Positions 12,586 through 25,394 of a DNA stretch of 64,000 nucleotides are shown one piece after another; positions within the stretch are counted from its first letter, which is position 1; each line of letters starts with the position of its first letter. Below the pieces are notes generated by a model. The model searched no databases, was not told the origin of the DNA, and saw nothing but the letters and a program-made list of their open reading frames with translations. Position numbers and translations under genes: made by a program. This DNA is from Arachis hypogaea (taxonomy: Eukaryota > Streptophyta > Magnoliopsida > Fabales > Fabaceae): positions 114,387,323-114,451,322 of the forward strand of contig NC_092047.1 in the NCBI RefSeq assembly GCF_003086295.3, written 5' to 3'.

Positions 12586-14900
12586 GTAAACAAGAAAGGA
12601 AAGAAAAATTTTATACCTTCACCGGGCAGTTTGCAATGAGAAAGAAACCTTAATTTCATTCTTACACCAAACGAAAATTTGGCTACGATCTATTAACTGC
12701 ACCCGCATGCATGGAACTGCATGGTTGGACGTCACAGTTGACACTTATTAAAGTCTAAGTGAACATGTAATATTGTTGTCCCCAAAACATGTGTACGGTC
12801 GTTGATTCCATGCATACATATATTAATTTTTGTGCAACGGATATAAGCCATGCCTAGAAATTTGGTTCAAAGGTATATGCTATTTTTTTATGGGAAGTCA
12901 CTTCAAAGTGATATTTATTAACAAAGTTAATAAAGCTAACAACTATGTTTGTGGTTAGAAACTTTGTGTACAGTCATCGATACAAAATCTGGGGTTTGTG
13001 ACACGCAGTTTGAAAAGACTGTTGTTATAATATTCTTACTAACGTAAATGAAAACAAGGTTTAGGACGGCAAATAATTCACGGAGGGCAGTTAGAGTTAA
13101 ATTAGGATTACATGTCATTAAGTCATTTTTAGCATCGGAGGGTAAAAAATAAAACAGCAAAGAAAGCGTGTTAATACTTTTGTTATTATTTTCGCAGAAA
13201 CGTGTTTTAGCTACCACCGTGGAGATGAGAGCCGCACGAGTATGAAAAAATATAGACTCCTGTCACTAGGTTTTTCAATATTTTTGCTAATATCAGCCCG
13301 ACTTATGAGTTAAAAGCATGAAACTTATGAATAAAATGCAATGGTGGGTACATAGCGAAAACAGGTGACACTGTTACATGAAAAAAATTGAAAAAGAGAA
13401 ACATAAATTTGGATAACTCGAGAAAACTGTTCTCTTACCTTGCATGGGTTGTTGCTAGACACATTGGTAGAGTGGCTAGCTTGCTAGTCGCCGCGGCCTT
13501 CCTAAACGTGAAATTTGCCGCGGCATGCAAGGACGGCGAGGATCCTGGTAGTCAGATTCTTACAAGGTTGATATATTTTTTGCCAATTTCACCCAATCCC
13601 ATGCATGGAGTCGGTTATGAAGATATAGGAGTGGGAGCTTGTTTTTGCATCGCGAGGGGGGTGTAGCTCTTGACATCTTGGTTGTTCGATGCGCCCTTGG
13701 CATCACGGGAGCATGCATGAGTTATGAATTGTTGGGGAGGTTACCCTGATTTTCTTTGCGATGCAGTTTGTGGTGGGAGAGTAATATTTATAGCAAAATG
13801 TAAGGGTCCACAGGGTTAACTCATGGAGAATTCTGACCATTTGGTCTTTGTTGGTGTGTGTACTTACAATTTGGGTTGGACCGGACCGGACTGACCGATA
13901 TTTTCCAACAGCGTCATGAACCCGACTATGGACCTGTTCGTAATAGTTAGTTCAGCATAACAAATCCTATTCCCCATAGCATAAACCAAGATTTGTGTAG
14001 TTATCAAAACAGAAATAATATATATAAGAAACAAACACGTATTATAGTTACTCATTATATAATAAAACGTGAATTTTATTATCCAAACTAAAGATTACGT
14101 ATTAAGTAACATATAATAGTACATATGTGAGTGGTCCGAATAAGTTTGATAGTGTGCTTGCTTGTTGAACCTGAAGTTTGAGTACATTTACCTTTCAATA
14201 TGAATTTTGAACTAATTTCCTTAAATAATTGCACTAATAGTTTATCTATATGGACGGCAAATTATTATTTTAATAGCATATGCTGATAAAATAAATATTT
14301 TTTAGATAATGTTAATTGAAATGGCTGTTAGTTAAATAATTAAATTATTATTACGAAAAAAAATAACATTAAGTTATGAAGGTTTTGTTGTAAGTATTAT
14401 CAACGTTTGTTCGTACTGCTTTTTGTATAATTTTTATGAAACATTTTTTATAGTACTCCATCTTAGTATGTTTCAGTTTATTATTATTATATTAAAATTT
14501 GACAATTTTGACTAGGATGAAGATAACATATAAAAATTGACGATTTTTGAGTGTTGTCATGATAGAAAATTAATTTTTATTGATTAAAATAGAAATAACA
14601 TATAAAACAGCATGTTTTACGTATTTTCTAAATATTAGAACCAACCTGGCTTGTCCGGTTTCGAAAACCCTTTGTATATGGAATCATGATTTCCGAAGAA
14701 AATTGCAGATTCAATTGGCCTATCCCTTAGGGTTCGACGTCGTTTAATATTCGCATGCTTGAAATGTTATATTCGCGCCAAAGCACATAAACTGTTCCCA
14801 TTCTTCTGAATAAGATGCGACGTCTGGATTGACATAACAGGCTTCAGTCTCGGGCATTTCTCGAGAAAAGCAGAAAGGTAAAAGACGATAATGTACACGC
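12586..14900. other. Unassigned DNA between CACTA element and Ulp1 gene
   Basis: Mixed AT-rich sequence. The stretch 13388-13666 is open on the plus strand for 92 codons and is less AT-rich, but no motif is recognisable and there is no splice context. A GGACCGGACC-type word lies near 13880. Confidence 0.4.
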
Positions 14901-16791
14901 CAACCTTTTTGTGTCTTAACTGGCCTGTATAGGGTTACGCATAGTGGTATTCAGCTAGCAAATCGGATGATATAGTCAGGATATTTCAGTAAATGTGCGC
15001 AAACTCCCTTCAACAAAGATGGACATGCGTGACAATTGTTAGAGGAATGCCTCAGTACTTGTTGGTCTCGACTCCACTTGTAATAGGGAGAGAGGTGGAG
15101 GAACCCTGAAACCCCATGTGAAGTTCTCCCTGGAAGCGACTTCTTATTCCCACGCGGGAATCTACTGCAGCTACGAGACAAAACGGCCAGACGGTGGAGT
15201 CTCCCGCTCCCGTGAGGGCTGACGGATTCTCGACACATGCAGCTAACTGTGCCAGGAACTCCTTCCGCGCTAGTCACGTGTAGTAGGGTCCCATGTGAGT
15301 AAATTCCGCATTACAATCCTTGCATGATTTTTTTGGCTGCTTTTTTCTCGATACATCATGTATTTGCACTGTCCCAATGGTCCTGTTGTGTCGTCCATGT
15401 TTGCGCCTAGTTGCTTATCCTGTGCTTGTGTCAGCCTTTCATGGTCGCCTAATGAGGTGACAACATTGGGCAGGCAGAAAGTTAACTAGAGGCATACGTT
15501 ACTCATATAGGTTGTAGAAATTTTTATCAAGTTGAGTTAACCGAATAGCGACCCAGTAGCCTTTGCATTTGTTTTCCCTATTCCGTACAGGTCATCGAGG
15601 TTGGGGAGTTGGAAATCACTGCGATTGGTGCCCGGCGAGGGTAGACGAAAGTCCTGTCCGCAGTGACATGTGCCACGTGGGTTTTTTTTTTTTTTGGGTC
15701 TTTACATGTGGGGTTTAGAAACCTTGTAACATGACATGCTTTTTTCCAAACTGAGCTGGTGGAAAATATTTTCCATTCCTCGTGGGCTTATTTATCCAAT
15801 AAGGATTTACGAGCCACTGTACACCTCTGTGGGCTTAGTCCGTTGATGGCCCAACTTAGTCAAGAAAGCAGATCTTGAATAGTATCGTGTTTTCATGGGT
15901 CATGGGTCAAAAAGAGGGTATCCGCATGTTTACGGAAACCACCCAGCAACATTTAAAGAAGGATCCATCAATTAAGAGCCCATTTCATCCGTCGATGTTG
16001 CTATTGGGCACAGCCCACCAGGGAAGCGAGCATAGGGAAACCGGATCCATGTGAAGAAGGGATGCGGACGGGTGGGTCGGGTGATTGGCCAGTTCGTGGG
16101 AAGCCTATTCTGGTAGGGGGATCCTTTTGAGTAAATGAGTAGGGCATGTAGAGGGCCATCATCGTGTGTTGTGTCCCCCCTCCCTCAACGTAAGCACCCC
16201 CAAAGGGTTTCCAAGGTCTCATGCCGCCAAGAGCTACTCGCCCGGGCTCGGTTGATACACCTCTACGGCCATCGTTTGAATCCGTTGGGGTTGAAGACCG
16301 TCACCGGCTGTTTGCGTCCCGGTCGTAACGAACCCAGTCTATGGCTCCAATAGTTGCTGTCCCCATCCCGAGCGAGTTAAGCGGGTTCTCTCGTATAGCT
16401 CGGTGGTGGACGCACACCCCTTCGGTTGCCTTCGTCGCCGACAATAGCTGGAAGGCGTTAACCGAACCCCATGGATTGGGTGTGCAACAATTGGGGGTTT
16501 TGGTCGAAGGTTTTCGCCGTAGGTGTTGTCCCATTCGTCTGAGACAAGGGCATTTCGACTTAGCATCGACTAGGTTTTCTGATGAAAGCTTTCGTTGTTG
16601 AATGTTGTCTTTCTCTATGTATATCTACATTGGTAACAACATAAGCCGATTAACTGTATGCACTCATAAATTTAGGAAGCGTTTCCTCAGGTTGTCTTGC
16701 TTGGATATTGTTTTTTTTCCTGCGTGGTATTGATCCATATTTGACCCTTTTTACTTTGCAAGCTAAGTTGTGAGTTCTGTTGACTATGTAG
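14901..16791 (+). other. GC-richer DNA upstream of the Ulp1 gene, possible promoter and first exons
   Basis: Composition rises from about 14950. Several long but overlapping open frames occur on both strands (14951-15277 minus, 16001-16601 both strands), and none joins in phase to the first Ulp1 exon that I can support. TGGGCC and AGCCCA words near 15790-16010 are like those of plant promoters. The true start of the Ulp1 gene is probably in here, but I could not fix it. Confidence 0.4.
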
Positions 16792-19700
16792 GTGTTCCCG
16801 GCGTCTATCGTTTGGGGAGCGGCCAGGCGACCGCATCGCCGAGCCACCGAACAAATCTTTTCTTCGGGTTCCCCGTTCCAGCTCGAGATGCTCAGCCTCG
16901 TGTGCCAGGAAAAGGTTAAAAGCGAGCCCTGATTGGTGAGTAAGAATCCCTTTTATTGTCATCTGTCTACCTGTAGAGAAAGTAGTCGCTAACAACCTGC
17001 TGCATCCTTAGGCTGATAACAACATGAAATTGTGATTGTCAATGCAGTGCACCTACGCAGGGGGAGGACGATCCTGTCGCCTCCGCGGCAAGTTGCGGGT
17101 CCTCCTACGGAGCTCCGACTCATGTAAGCATACTGCTCTTGAAATGTCATATGGCTGTTAGTAGGAAAGTCGTTCATCGAAGAGTAACATTCAATTCTAA
17201 TGTTGTGCAGGAATGCACCCCAATTGCAATGAGCGTCGTGACAAGTGTGTCGGGAATGAAGACCGATATAAGGAGACTGTCTGACGCCGTTTCCCGCCAT
17301 GCTGCGGTGGTTTCGGAGATAAGGGATGCAATCAAGTTGCTTACCGGGCAGAGGGCGCATGTGTTGGCTGGTGAGCCTACTAAAGGGCGTTGCGGGGAAT
17401 GCGAATGCTGCCGAAGGACCCCCGCGATCAAAGTACCGAAAAGGAATCACGCACCAAAGAAAACAAGCAAGACTTGCCGGCAGGGAAACATTATCACAGG
17501 CCCGGAGCCGAAAAAAGGTCCCGTCATTGACACTAACTTTACCGTGGATCACATTCCCTTTACCACCAAGAGATCAAAAAAACAAATGAGGAAACCATGC
17601 AAAGGTCGGAAGGAACCACGGTTCGGCTGCACCCTGACCGTTGTCTCGTTCCAATACATTTTTATTGAGCTATTTTCATCTGCCGGTTATCTGCAAACCC
17701 ATTCGATGAATGTGTTCCAGGTGGATCTTACTTCGGATGACGGCGTGGGCAAGAGTCGAGGGCGCACAACTCCAAAACCTGCAGTGGAGGCCACGAGCCC
17801 TCCTGGCCGGCAGAAGCGCGATGTCCATCCTTTAGATTCTACTGGAGTCGTCAACTTAAGCGGACAACATAGTATACATGTGGAGGCCATTCCAAAGGTG
17901 CGTGTATACGTGTGATGATAAGAGTTTTGGCGTTTTGGGTTAGTTTATTCACCATGTCTTATCTGCTGGCCTTAACTATAACTCATTGGGCATCTCGTAG
18001 TCCATGAACTTGGTCTTCCGTCCGACGGAAGAAATGAACTTGTCTTTAGTGGACTTGGCAGTCGCCGCTTACATTTTCAACCAAGATCTTTCAGAGAGGT
18101 TCGTATTCTGGTTATGTTGTGTTAACAGTCATCTCTTCCAACTTCACTCAGTTGTGACCACATTGATTCCAACGTGCCACATCGTTGTTAAGCTATGTAA
18201 AGCATGGTCATAGTAACATCTTGCTGTTCATGTTACAATACGTGCAGTGAGGTTCTGGTCGACGTCGGCGACTGCTTTGCAAGTAGAGGAGCACTGATGA
18301 CTCTTGCCCCGAAACGTGAGGTTGTTGACGACGTAAGTATCCTTAAACAGTTGATCTACTCTATAAATTTCAAATATTAACTACCACTCATTGAATGAAA
18401 AAGTTTATTTATTACAACATTCATGACATAAAATACTTTGGGCTCCTAAATAATTGTCACAAGCAAGAATAATTAAGAGATACAACTGAATATGAACCAT
18501 ACAATTTTAAGATAAGTAATAATAATTAACAGATACGTGTTATATTTTTTTTATCTCATTCAATTTTAATATTTTTGTAAAACTCTCAGTACTCTCTGGT
18601 ACTCCAGTCATGAAACCAAAGAAAAAAAGTTTCACATAAAAAACAAATAACAAATAGTTAGCCCGTGTACATACGTACGCAATTTCATCATACATGTCTT
18701 TTATTACAAGAAACTGTATTTAAATACGTTTTCTGCGTTAACATGAATTAATTACAAATATGTGATATTGTTAAATGAATAAAAGCAACATCTCTAATTA
18801 CATGTATAAATATTATTTAACCTAAGTAAAATAAAGTGCAAGTTGATCTGGCCCAAAATTAAAGTTATTTTAAACATCATTAGTTCTAAATGAAATTTTG
18901 TTTTTTCCAATAAAAATCCCCAATAATGTACTCATCTCGCAACATTTAGAAGTTAGTACTTTCTGTTAAATAGGTCTCTATAGTATTATTTGTCTAGTGG
19001 AAGTTTTCATTATATATTTTTTTAAATTTGATGTTTGTTCTATTATTCAAAAATTTTGGTATTATTTTGGAAACTTGTGTGGTTTTTATAATTTCTTGAT
19101 GAATTAGCTTAAAACTTAATAAAAAAGGCGGCAGAAATGAAAATTTTAAAAACTTTAAGTAAGACTTAATTTAAAACGAAAGTTGGTAAAAAAAAATAAA
19201 ATTAACAGTTGAGTCTGTTCCAGCATGTATCGATCCCCTCCTTCCCAACCTGCGTCAATGCACATGCTTACTTATATTGACATGGTTTGTACGTTGCTGT
19301 GTGTGTAGGTGCTAAATGCTGTGGTGCGCATGCTGACGAATGGGTCGAAGCGCAGTTGTTGGTTCCTTCCCACGATTATCATGGTATGTTTGTTCACATC
19401 GCACAAACAAACTTGTGATCATATTGTTTGCTGGTGTTTCTGTTAATCTTAAGGGGAATAACGGCCTCAAGCCGTGAACTATGCTCTCCGCATGTGAATT
19501 GTTGATCGGATATATCTTGCATTAAATTACTTAGTTTCCATTCATGCAAACATATGACTTAGCCTGTTCGTGCACACGTGTAATCCTTGGTGCACCTGGT
19601 CAAACCGAGCCATTCCGACGGTGTTATAAAAGTCATGATGAGTGTGATTATTATTTCTAAAACCCATTGCTACACTTCTTTCCTCACAGCCATTGTAAGT

Positions 19701-20763
19701 AACCGACCTGTAGTTTAAGTTGTTGGTTTCGCAAGTAAGTTTTGTTGGTAACCCACATGTGAAGCCTGTGTTTAAATAACGGTTTTTTCATCGCAGCAAG
19801 CTGCACTTTGCGGCCGGTCGCTGACATCGGCGAACATGACGTCGATACGCAACAACTACATGCGTAGCAAGGTTGACCAGACCACCAGGGTAGGTACACC
19901 GTTGCCGGGTTCATGTATTTATGTGCATGGTAACCACATTGTTCTGCTTTTCATTCTTACCATTTGTCCGGATTAATTTACAGATTTATCAGCCTATGTG
20001 GAGTGACCAACACTGGTACCTGATGATAGTGGACATCCCGCGGATGAAGCTGGTCTACCTGGACTCACTTCGAGACCCACGTGAAGCGGATGCTAGGAAG
20101 ACGGCAATTATTCGGGTGGTACGCCGTGGCATTCATGGCACCAATACATGGCCTTGTGTCAACCGGCCAAGATACATCATTGGTATCTAAGAATTCTGAT
20201 TGTATTTTGTAGGCACTTTACCTGGAGGGTGTGACGCTTGGAAAATCCTGGCTATCGGGACCTGAGGCGATGCGTCCCAGGTTCTCAACGTTCGAGTTCG
20301 AGGAGCCGGAGGTGCCTCAACAGCAGGGGGACTCGTAAGACCCTTTATTTCCATATTTTGTTTATATTTGTGATTTCCCTGCATACATTCAGCTGTAATC
20401 TATTCTGTATTGCCTAATAACAACAAAACTCTCAATTTTTGACCTGTTTGTGGCCAAACAGCATGGACTGTGGTGTGTGGGTCGCCCAGTGGATGATTCG
20501 AGAGCACTTGTGGCAAGATTACGGGGTACAGGTAGAGCTAGTCTGATGTTCACGTTGAATGCGTTAAGATTATTATGAACTATGGAAACACGAGTCCTCT
20601 ATTAAGTAGCTAACACTACTATTCACTTGTTATGTTGTTTCAGCATGTCTACAATGCGACTCGGATGCGCTTGGCGGTGGATTTGGTGATGAAGTCCCAC
20701 AACAAACTGGCAGAAGACGCTGTCTCCAAAGCATTTCGACATTGGAAACAGAAACTTGTGTAG
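16792..20763 (+). CDS. Ulp1/C48-type SUMO protease-like protein, transposon-associated (5' end unresolved)
   Basis: Cysteine protease of the Ulp1 family, which cleaves SUMO from proteins. Eleven exons join in phase with GT-AG introns: 16792-16935, 17048-17123, 17211-17897, 18001-18098, 18248-18332, 19309-19383, 19797-19889, 19984-20118, 20213-20334, 20462-20531, 20644-20763, about 568 codons. The C-terminal third is the catalytic domain: His in DQHWYL, Asp in VYLDSL, Cys in MDCGVW, all present, and no stop codon in these exons. The N-terminal part has a short helical segment (after 17211) then basic, low-complexity sequence; 17600-17720 may hide an unspliced intron. The first exon begins in mid-codon, so an upstream exon is missing from my model. 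It faces the FAR1-type transposase gene. Ulp1 genes are known cargo of Kaonashi MULEs, so this is probably transposon-borne, not a cellular deSUMOylase. Confidence 0.85.
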
Positions 20764-22222
20764 CATTGGGTTCATTTTGGTTGGAACGGTTGCGCGTGGT
20801 ATATATTTTGGCGCTGCTTGGTATATATTTTGTGTCACTACCTTATGGGAAGGAACCTTTTTTTTGCATGCCAGGGTGAAATTTACCTATATGCTTGTTT
20901 TGATTATGTAATTTTTAAAGGATATACTTTGAATCTTTACTGGAACCGGTATCCTTTTGGATGTACATGGAACCCACCAGAGGTCCCGGAATTCGTAGTA
21001 TAGGTTACTGCAAACTAACAAGGTTTTAAGGTTCTTATTTATCTGCATAGGACATGTGTAACACAACCCATGTTCCTCCATCTTGTACACTCTTGGGGTC
21101 TGATTCAAGTTAACGGGGATATAGTTGCTCTTCATGACTTGTGTTTTTTTTTTTTGGGTTTCTATGTTGGGCCACTAAGAGCTAACAATGGCAAACATAA
21201 ATATTATTCTATGGTAAGCCCATGAGGGCTTTCCAAGAGGTTTTCAATCCGAGAAGAGTAGTTTACATCGGCAAAAATAAGATGACAATAAAAAAGGATC
21301 AAATTTTTGTGTGATTATTTTTCTGCATTTTGAAACCATCTATCGGAACCTAGACAACGCAAATTTGGTTGCACGGCTATTTCATTTGTTAACGACAACA
21401 TAATTTGCTTGTCACTGTAATGAAAACAATGTCTAACAGCTTTCTCCGGAGAACAAATTTGCTATGATAGTGAACAAATTCATGATAGATATCTAACAGC
21501 TTTCTCCAGTGAACAAATTTGCTATGATACTGAACAAATTCATGATAGATATCTACACCCACACGTTCGTGAAGGATTTCCACTCAACCATATATAAAGG
21601 TCTATCCCAATTTTCAATTGCTTTATCATGTGCAGCTGAAAGTTACCGACTCAAATACAACAAGTTTGTTTCTTTGTGACTATTAGAGTCACGAACTTGT
21701 TCGCTGCTGCGTCACCCTTCCTATCAATCTCATTGATTCCATTCAGTGATGGTTGGAAAAAATTTAACTATGTATTGGCACCAAATAAAGAATTTTACTA
21801 GGGAAATAAAATTTCAGCCACACCTGGGTTGGTGGACCCCACCCCAGTGGACATGTATCCGTCCCTGCAGATTCATGGTTCTTAGTAGCTATTTCAGCAC
21901 GTGTTTCTATCATTTTCATGCCATCAACACCTCACAAATTAGGAACAGAGAACAGCTCATTAATCATAATACAAATTCATGGACATCTCTATTACACAGA
22001 GAAGTGTTACAGTACTAGTAGACCTCATAGGTTCACAACCACATGTCCTCCCCTAATAACTAGCTACTGCACAAGTGATCATTGAATTTACACCGAAATA
22101 TTACAACCCCAAGTCACCAATAGGCATGCCCACTAGAGTCCTCTGAGTATAATAAGAAAAATGTGACCCCATCAACATGCTTATCCCAGTGTTATGGTGC
22201 TGCCTAATGCAAGCCAAATTGC
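20764..22222. other. Spacer between convergent Ulp1 and FAR1-type genes
   Basis: Likely holds both 3' UTRs. Apart from the 60-bp tandem duplication at 21433-21552 there is nothing that I recognise; short open frames lack motifs. Confidence 0.6.
21433..21552. repeat. Two-copy 60-bp tandem duplication
   Basis: CTAACAGCTTTCTCC starts at 21433 and again at 21493, and the two 60-base units differ at only a few positions, so the duplication is fairly recent. No known function. Confidence 0.9.
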
Positions 22223-25200
22223 TCATGCCTGTTTCTTCTCAACAGCCATGTCACTGCATCTATGTCCACCCATGCCTTCTGCTGGACGAGGGCCTTCCCG
22301 CAGCATTCTATTCACGGCGTCAAAACCAGCACAGTCCATCAACAATCCATGCAACTTAATATAAAAACATAATAGGGGAAAATTACTCAACTTAACACAA
22401 ACCACAAGTTTTTCCACATCTACCTGTGAAAGCCAATGCTCGAACAGTTCGTCGTTTGTGTGCCTTGTCGGATTAGACATACTTGGGCTGGCAGCGGTTC
22501 CATGAGACTCTCCTTTTTTGACCGAGCAACCTTGCGAAGCAAAGAACTGTTCAATGTGTTGCCCGCCGAGAAAGATGTTTGTCCCCCCACCCCCAACACC
22601 CATTAGGGGGTTGCAAGCCGTACGACTACAGCCATGATTGGACGTCATTTCTGCACCCTCAGCACGGGTTGGAGCGGTGCGGCCGTTGTCGCCGGTGTCG
22701 GAATTAATCGCCTCCCACACCTGCATACAACAGTCATATAACTCACCAAAATGCAGCTATAACCCATTTCTCATGCATGCAATGCATCACTGGAATTGAA
22801 CTATCATGAAACATCTATTACGAACCAAATACATCGCGCTAATGCATGACCAACAGCCTCATCAACCTACTTAACCATTTTTTTTATAATGCAAATAATT
22901 CTATTAAGTTTTGGTCTATCGTATGGTGTCATCGTTAACAGTTTCCTAGCTTAGGTGGCTCAGAATAGGGTATAACTCGCACACTAACATCGAATTTCCC
23001 TGAAAACTTTACCTTCGCAGTTGCGGACGGGAAACTACGGACATCAGAGGAGCACTCCACGCAACCTGGGACCTTTCCACCCTCAGTGCCGGCCCCGCGA
23101 TGCTCGCGACGCCAGCTGCATGTCCTTTTTGTATGACCAGGAACCCCACAGCTTGTACAACGTCGTCGCTTCGTTGGAACCTCAGATTGTGTGCCCGGTT
23201 CCGGTTCCGGTTCCTTGCCCTTTCTCGGAGCCCCCTTTGTTTTTGCAACCAGTGGGTCATTGAGTGCCGACAGCGACGACAGCCCAAGTTGGCTTCCGAC
23301 CCGATCGTACGCTCTTCGTTGAAGTTCCTCCGCGAGGTTGGCAATGCCATCCCTAGCCACCACAAACTCCTCGGCATCTTCAGAGCCAAGTTTAGCAACC
23401 AAACTCATCAGCCCGGTAAGGGCACCATATCGAAGCAAGCGTCCTTGATGGCTATCTGTAACTTGGGATGGTTTCGACCGCCAGTCCTTTGCATCCTTGC
23501 ACCACCTGCTCAAAATAAGGCTCTCCGGGATTTGTTCCAAACCCTCGTACTTCATCACACAGAAGATGTGACTACATGGAATTCCCTCACTGTTCCACAT
23601 TGAACACTCACACTCAATCTTTTCCTCGTTCGGATCATACAACACCTTGTGTGTTTTCTTAGGTTTTCCCATCTTCAAAAATTGGTATACACTAGTGGTG
23701 CAAATGCTATCCTTGCCCCGAAACAGTAACGTAGCAACGCCCTTGATCTGTTTCTTTACTTCTCTGAAAACTGCTCGTGTATACACCTTTGAGGCAAACA
23801 GCTCGATCGAATCAAGGCCGGTCGTTAGCACCGGAGTATAACACGTGGAATAGAATTGGGCTGTTACTTCATTATTACGATAATCTTTTACAACCTGATC
23901 TAAACTGTGTACGAGCTCCAAAATGCTATCAGTCGATTTAAGAAATCCCTTAATAAAAGCATTTATGCCTTCACATCTTGAAGTAGTCCTGTATCTCGCA
24001 CAGAAGGTGCCCCTTAGGTAGGCCGTTGCCCAGCTTTCTCTGGTTTCATATGTGCTTTGAACCCAAATATTATCAAGTAGGCCGAGCGACTCAACCGATG
24101 TCTTCCAATACTCCTCAAAGTCGTCGATTTCAAAATTTGCATACAAAGCTTTCTTAAAAACCTTGCGGAATTCTGTGTCCTTAACCCTTTGAACGCAGTT
24201 CTTCTCCAGGTGCCACCCGCACAGCCTATGCGTCGCGCTTGGCATCACCTCCGCAATTGCAGTACGCATCGCCTTGTCCCCATCCGTCACCACTACACAG
24301 TGCTTCTTCTGTCCCATAACATCCAACAGGTTCAACAACACCCACCGGTAAGTTCGAACCTCTTCATCCTCCAGTAGCGCGAACCCGAATATGCATGTCT
24401 GTCTGTGGTGGTTTGAACCAGAGAAAACCACCAGCGGCTTCCTGTACTTGTTAGAACGATACGTGGAATCAAATGCCAGGACATCACCAAAGACCTGATA
24501 ATCCGACATCATCTCACCATCCACCCAAAATAGGCTACCCAAACGATTCTCTTCAGTCCGTGTGTAGCGTGCGACCGTCATCATGTCTGCATTCGCCTTC
24601 CCTTCCAAGTAACTGATAGTTGCTGCTGCATCACCATCACATATTCGCGCAACCCTTTGCCGATGAACATAATTATACAAATTCCTCTTCGTAAATCGAA
24701 GCATGCCATATCCACCAGACTGCCCAGCCATGTAAGCCATTATTTTTGATGTTGCAATCCCAAACTGTTTGAAACTATCCACTTGTGCCTTATCGCCGTC
24801 ACTCATCTTCCGGTGACTGGGGAGGAGATGTGTGAACATCGCCGGGGCAAGCTCGTGGTTGTGCTCGTCCATGATGGTTCTCACCTTCCAAACGCTGTGT
24901 TGCACATCGTAGTAAATCTTTAACTTTGCCTTACAATCCGTCCGGCTCTCGAGCCTCTCCTCCCTTACTCGCTCAGGACGGTCGTAGTGCTTGGGATGTC
25001 TTGTCCCTTGTCGATGGCAAAAAAAGTCTCTTCTGACCAAAACCCCATTAACCCGAGCTACATCTCCCTTCCGAACTCCAAAACCCCTGACTCTGGCAAA
25101 CTCCTTGTACGCAGCGTAAGCATCCTCCTCGGTTGCAAACTCTCTGCCCAGGAAGTCATCCGCGAAGACTTGCCGGCTTGGCATGCCGCCTGCCTCCTCA

Positions 25201-25394
25201 CTTGCACTGCCAGACCCCCTACAATTGACCCCATCACCAACACCTTTTTCCCTCGCTTTGGGACCACATTGGGCCTCAAAACCCTCCTCTTCATCGTATT
25301 CTTCGTCAGTACCATGATAATGTCCAGAACAATCATCTGAACTGTCCCCATCCGAGTCTTGACCCTCACTGTCGAAGATACGGTTGAACTCCAT
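22223..25394 (-). CDS. FAR1/FHY3-type MULE transposase with intact DDE, SWIM finger and zinc knuckle
   Basis: Starts at 25394. Exon 1 (25394-23013) codes 794 residues: an acidic N-terminus, a FAR1/WRKY-GCM1 DNA-binding domain (about 77-185), a MULE transposase core with Asp309 (LAFDSTY), Asp371 (VTDGD) and Glu475 (RCEGIN), a SWIM zinc finger (Cys595, Cys597, Cys607, His609) and a CCHC knuckle (Cys746, Cys749, His754, Cys759). Without splicing it would stop at 22935, but a GTAAAG donor after codon 794 joins in phase to exon 2 (22720-22424) and exon 3 (22354-22223), giving about 936 residues. No internal stop is present. The spliced tail and the 69-base last intron are inference. FAR1/FHY3 light-signalling factors descend from such transposases; the full DDE triad and the neighbouring Ulp1 gene favour a transposase here. 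Confidence 0.9.

Noticed and set aside
14951..15277. 108-codon minus-strand ORF as a gene
   Set aside because: No recognisable family, Ser/Arg-rich composition as expected by chance in such DNA, no splice context.
16001..16601. Several 60-86 codon open frames on both strands as separate genes
   Set aside because: They overlap each other in a GC-richer stretch, show no motif and do not join in phase to the Ulp1 exons.
17139..17552. 187-codon minus-strand ORF opposite the Ulp1 gene
   Set aside because: Shadow of the long plus-strand Ulp1 exon 17211-17897.
15680..21165. T-run plus GGGT-TATGT similarity at 15.68 and 21.14 kb as terminal repeats of an Ulp1 element
   Set aside because: Direct orientation, low complexity, and no target duplication.
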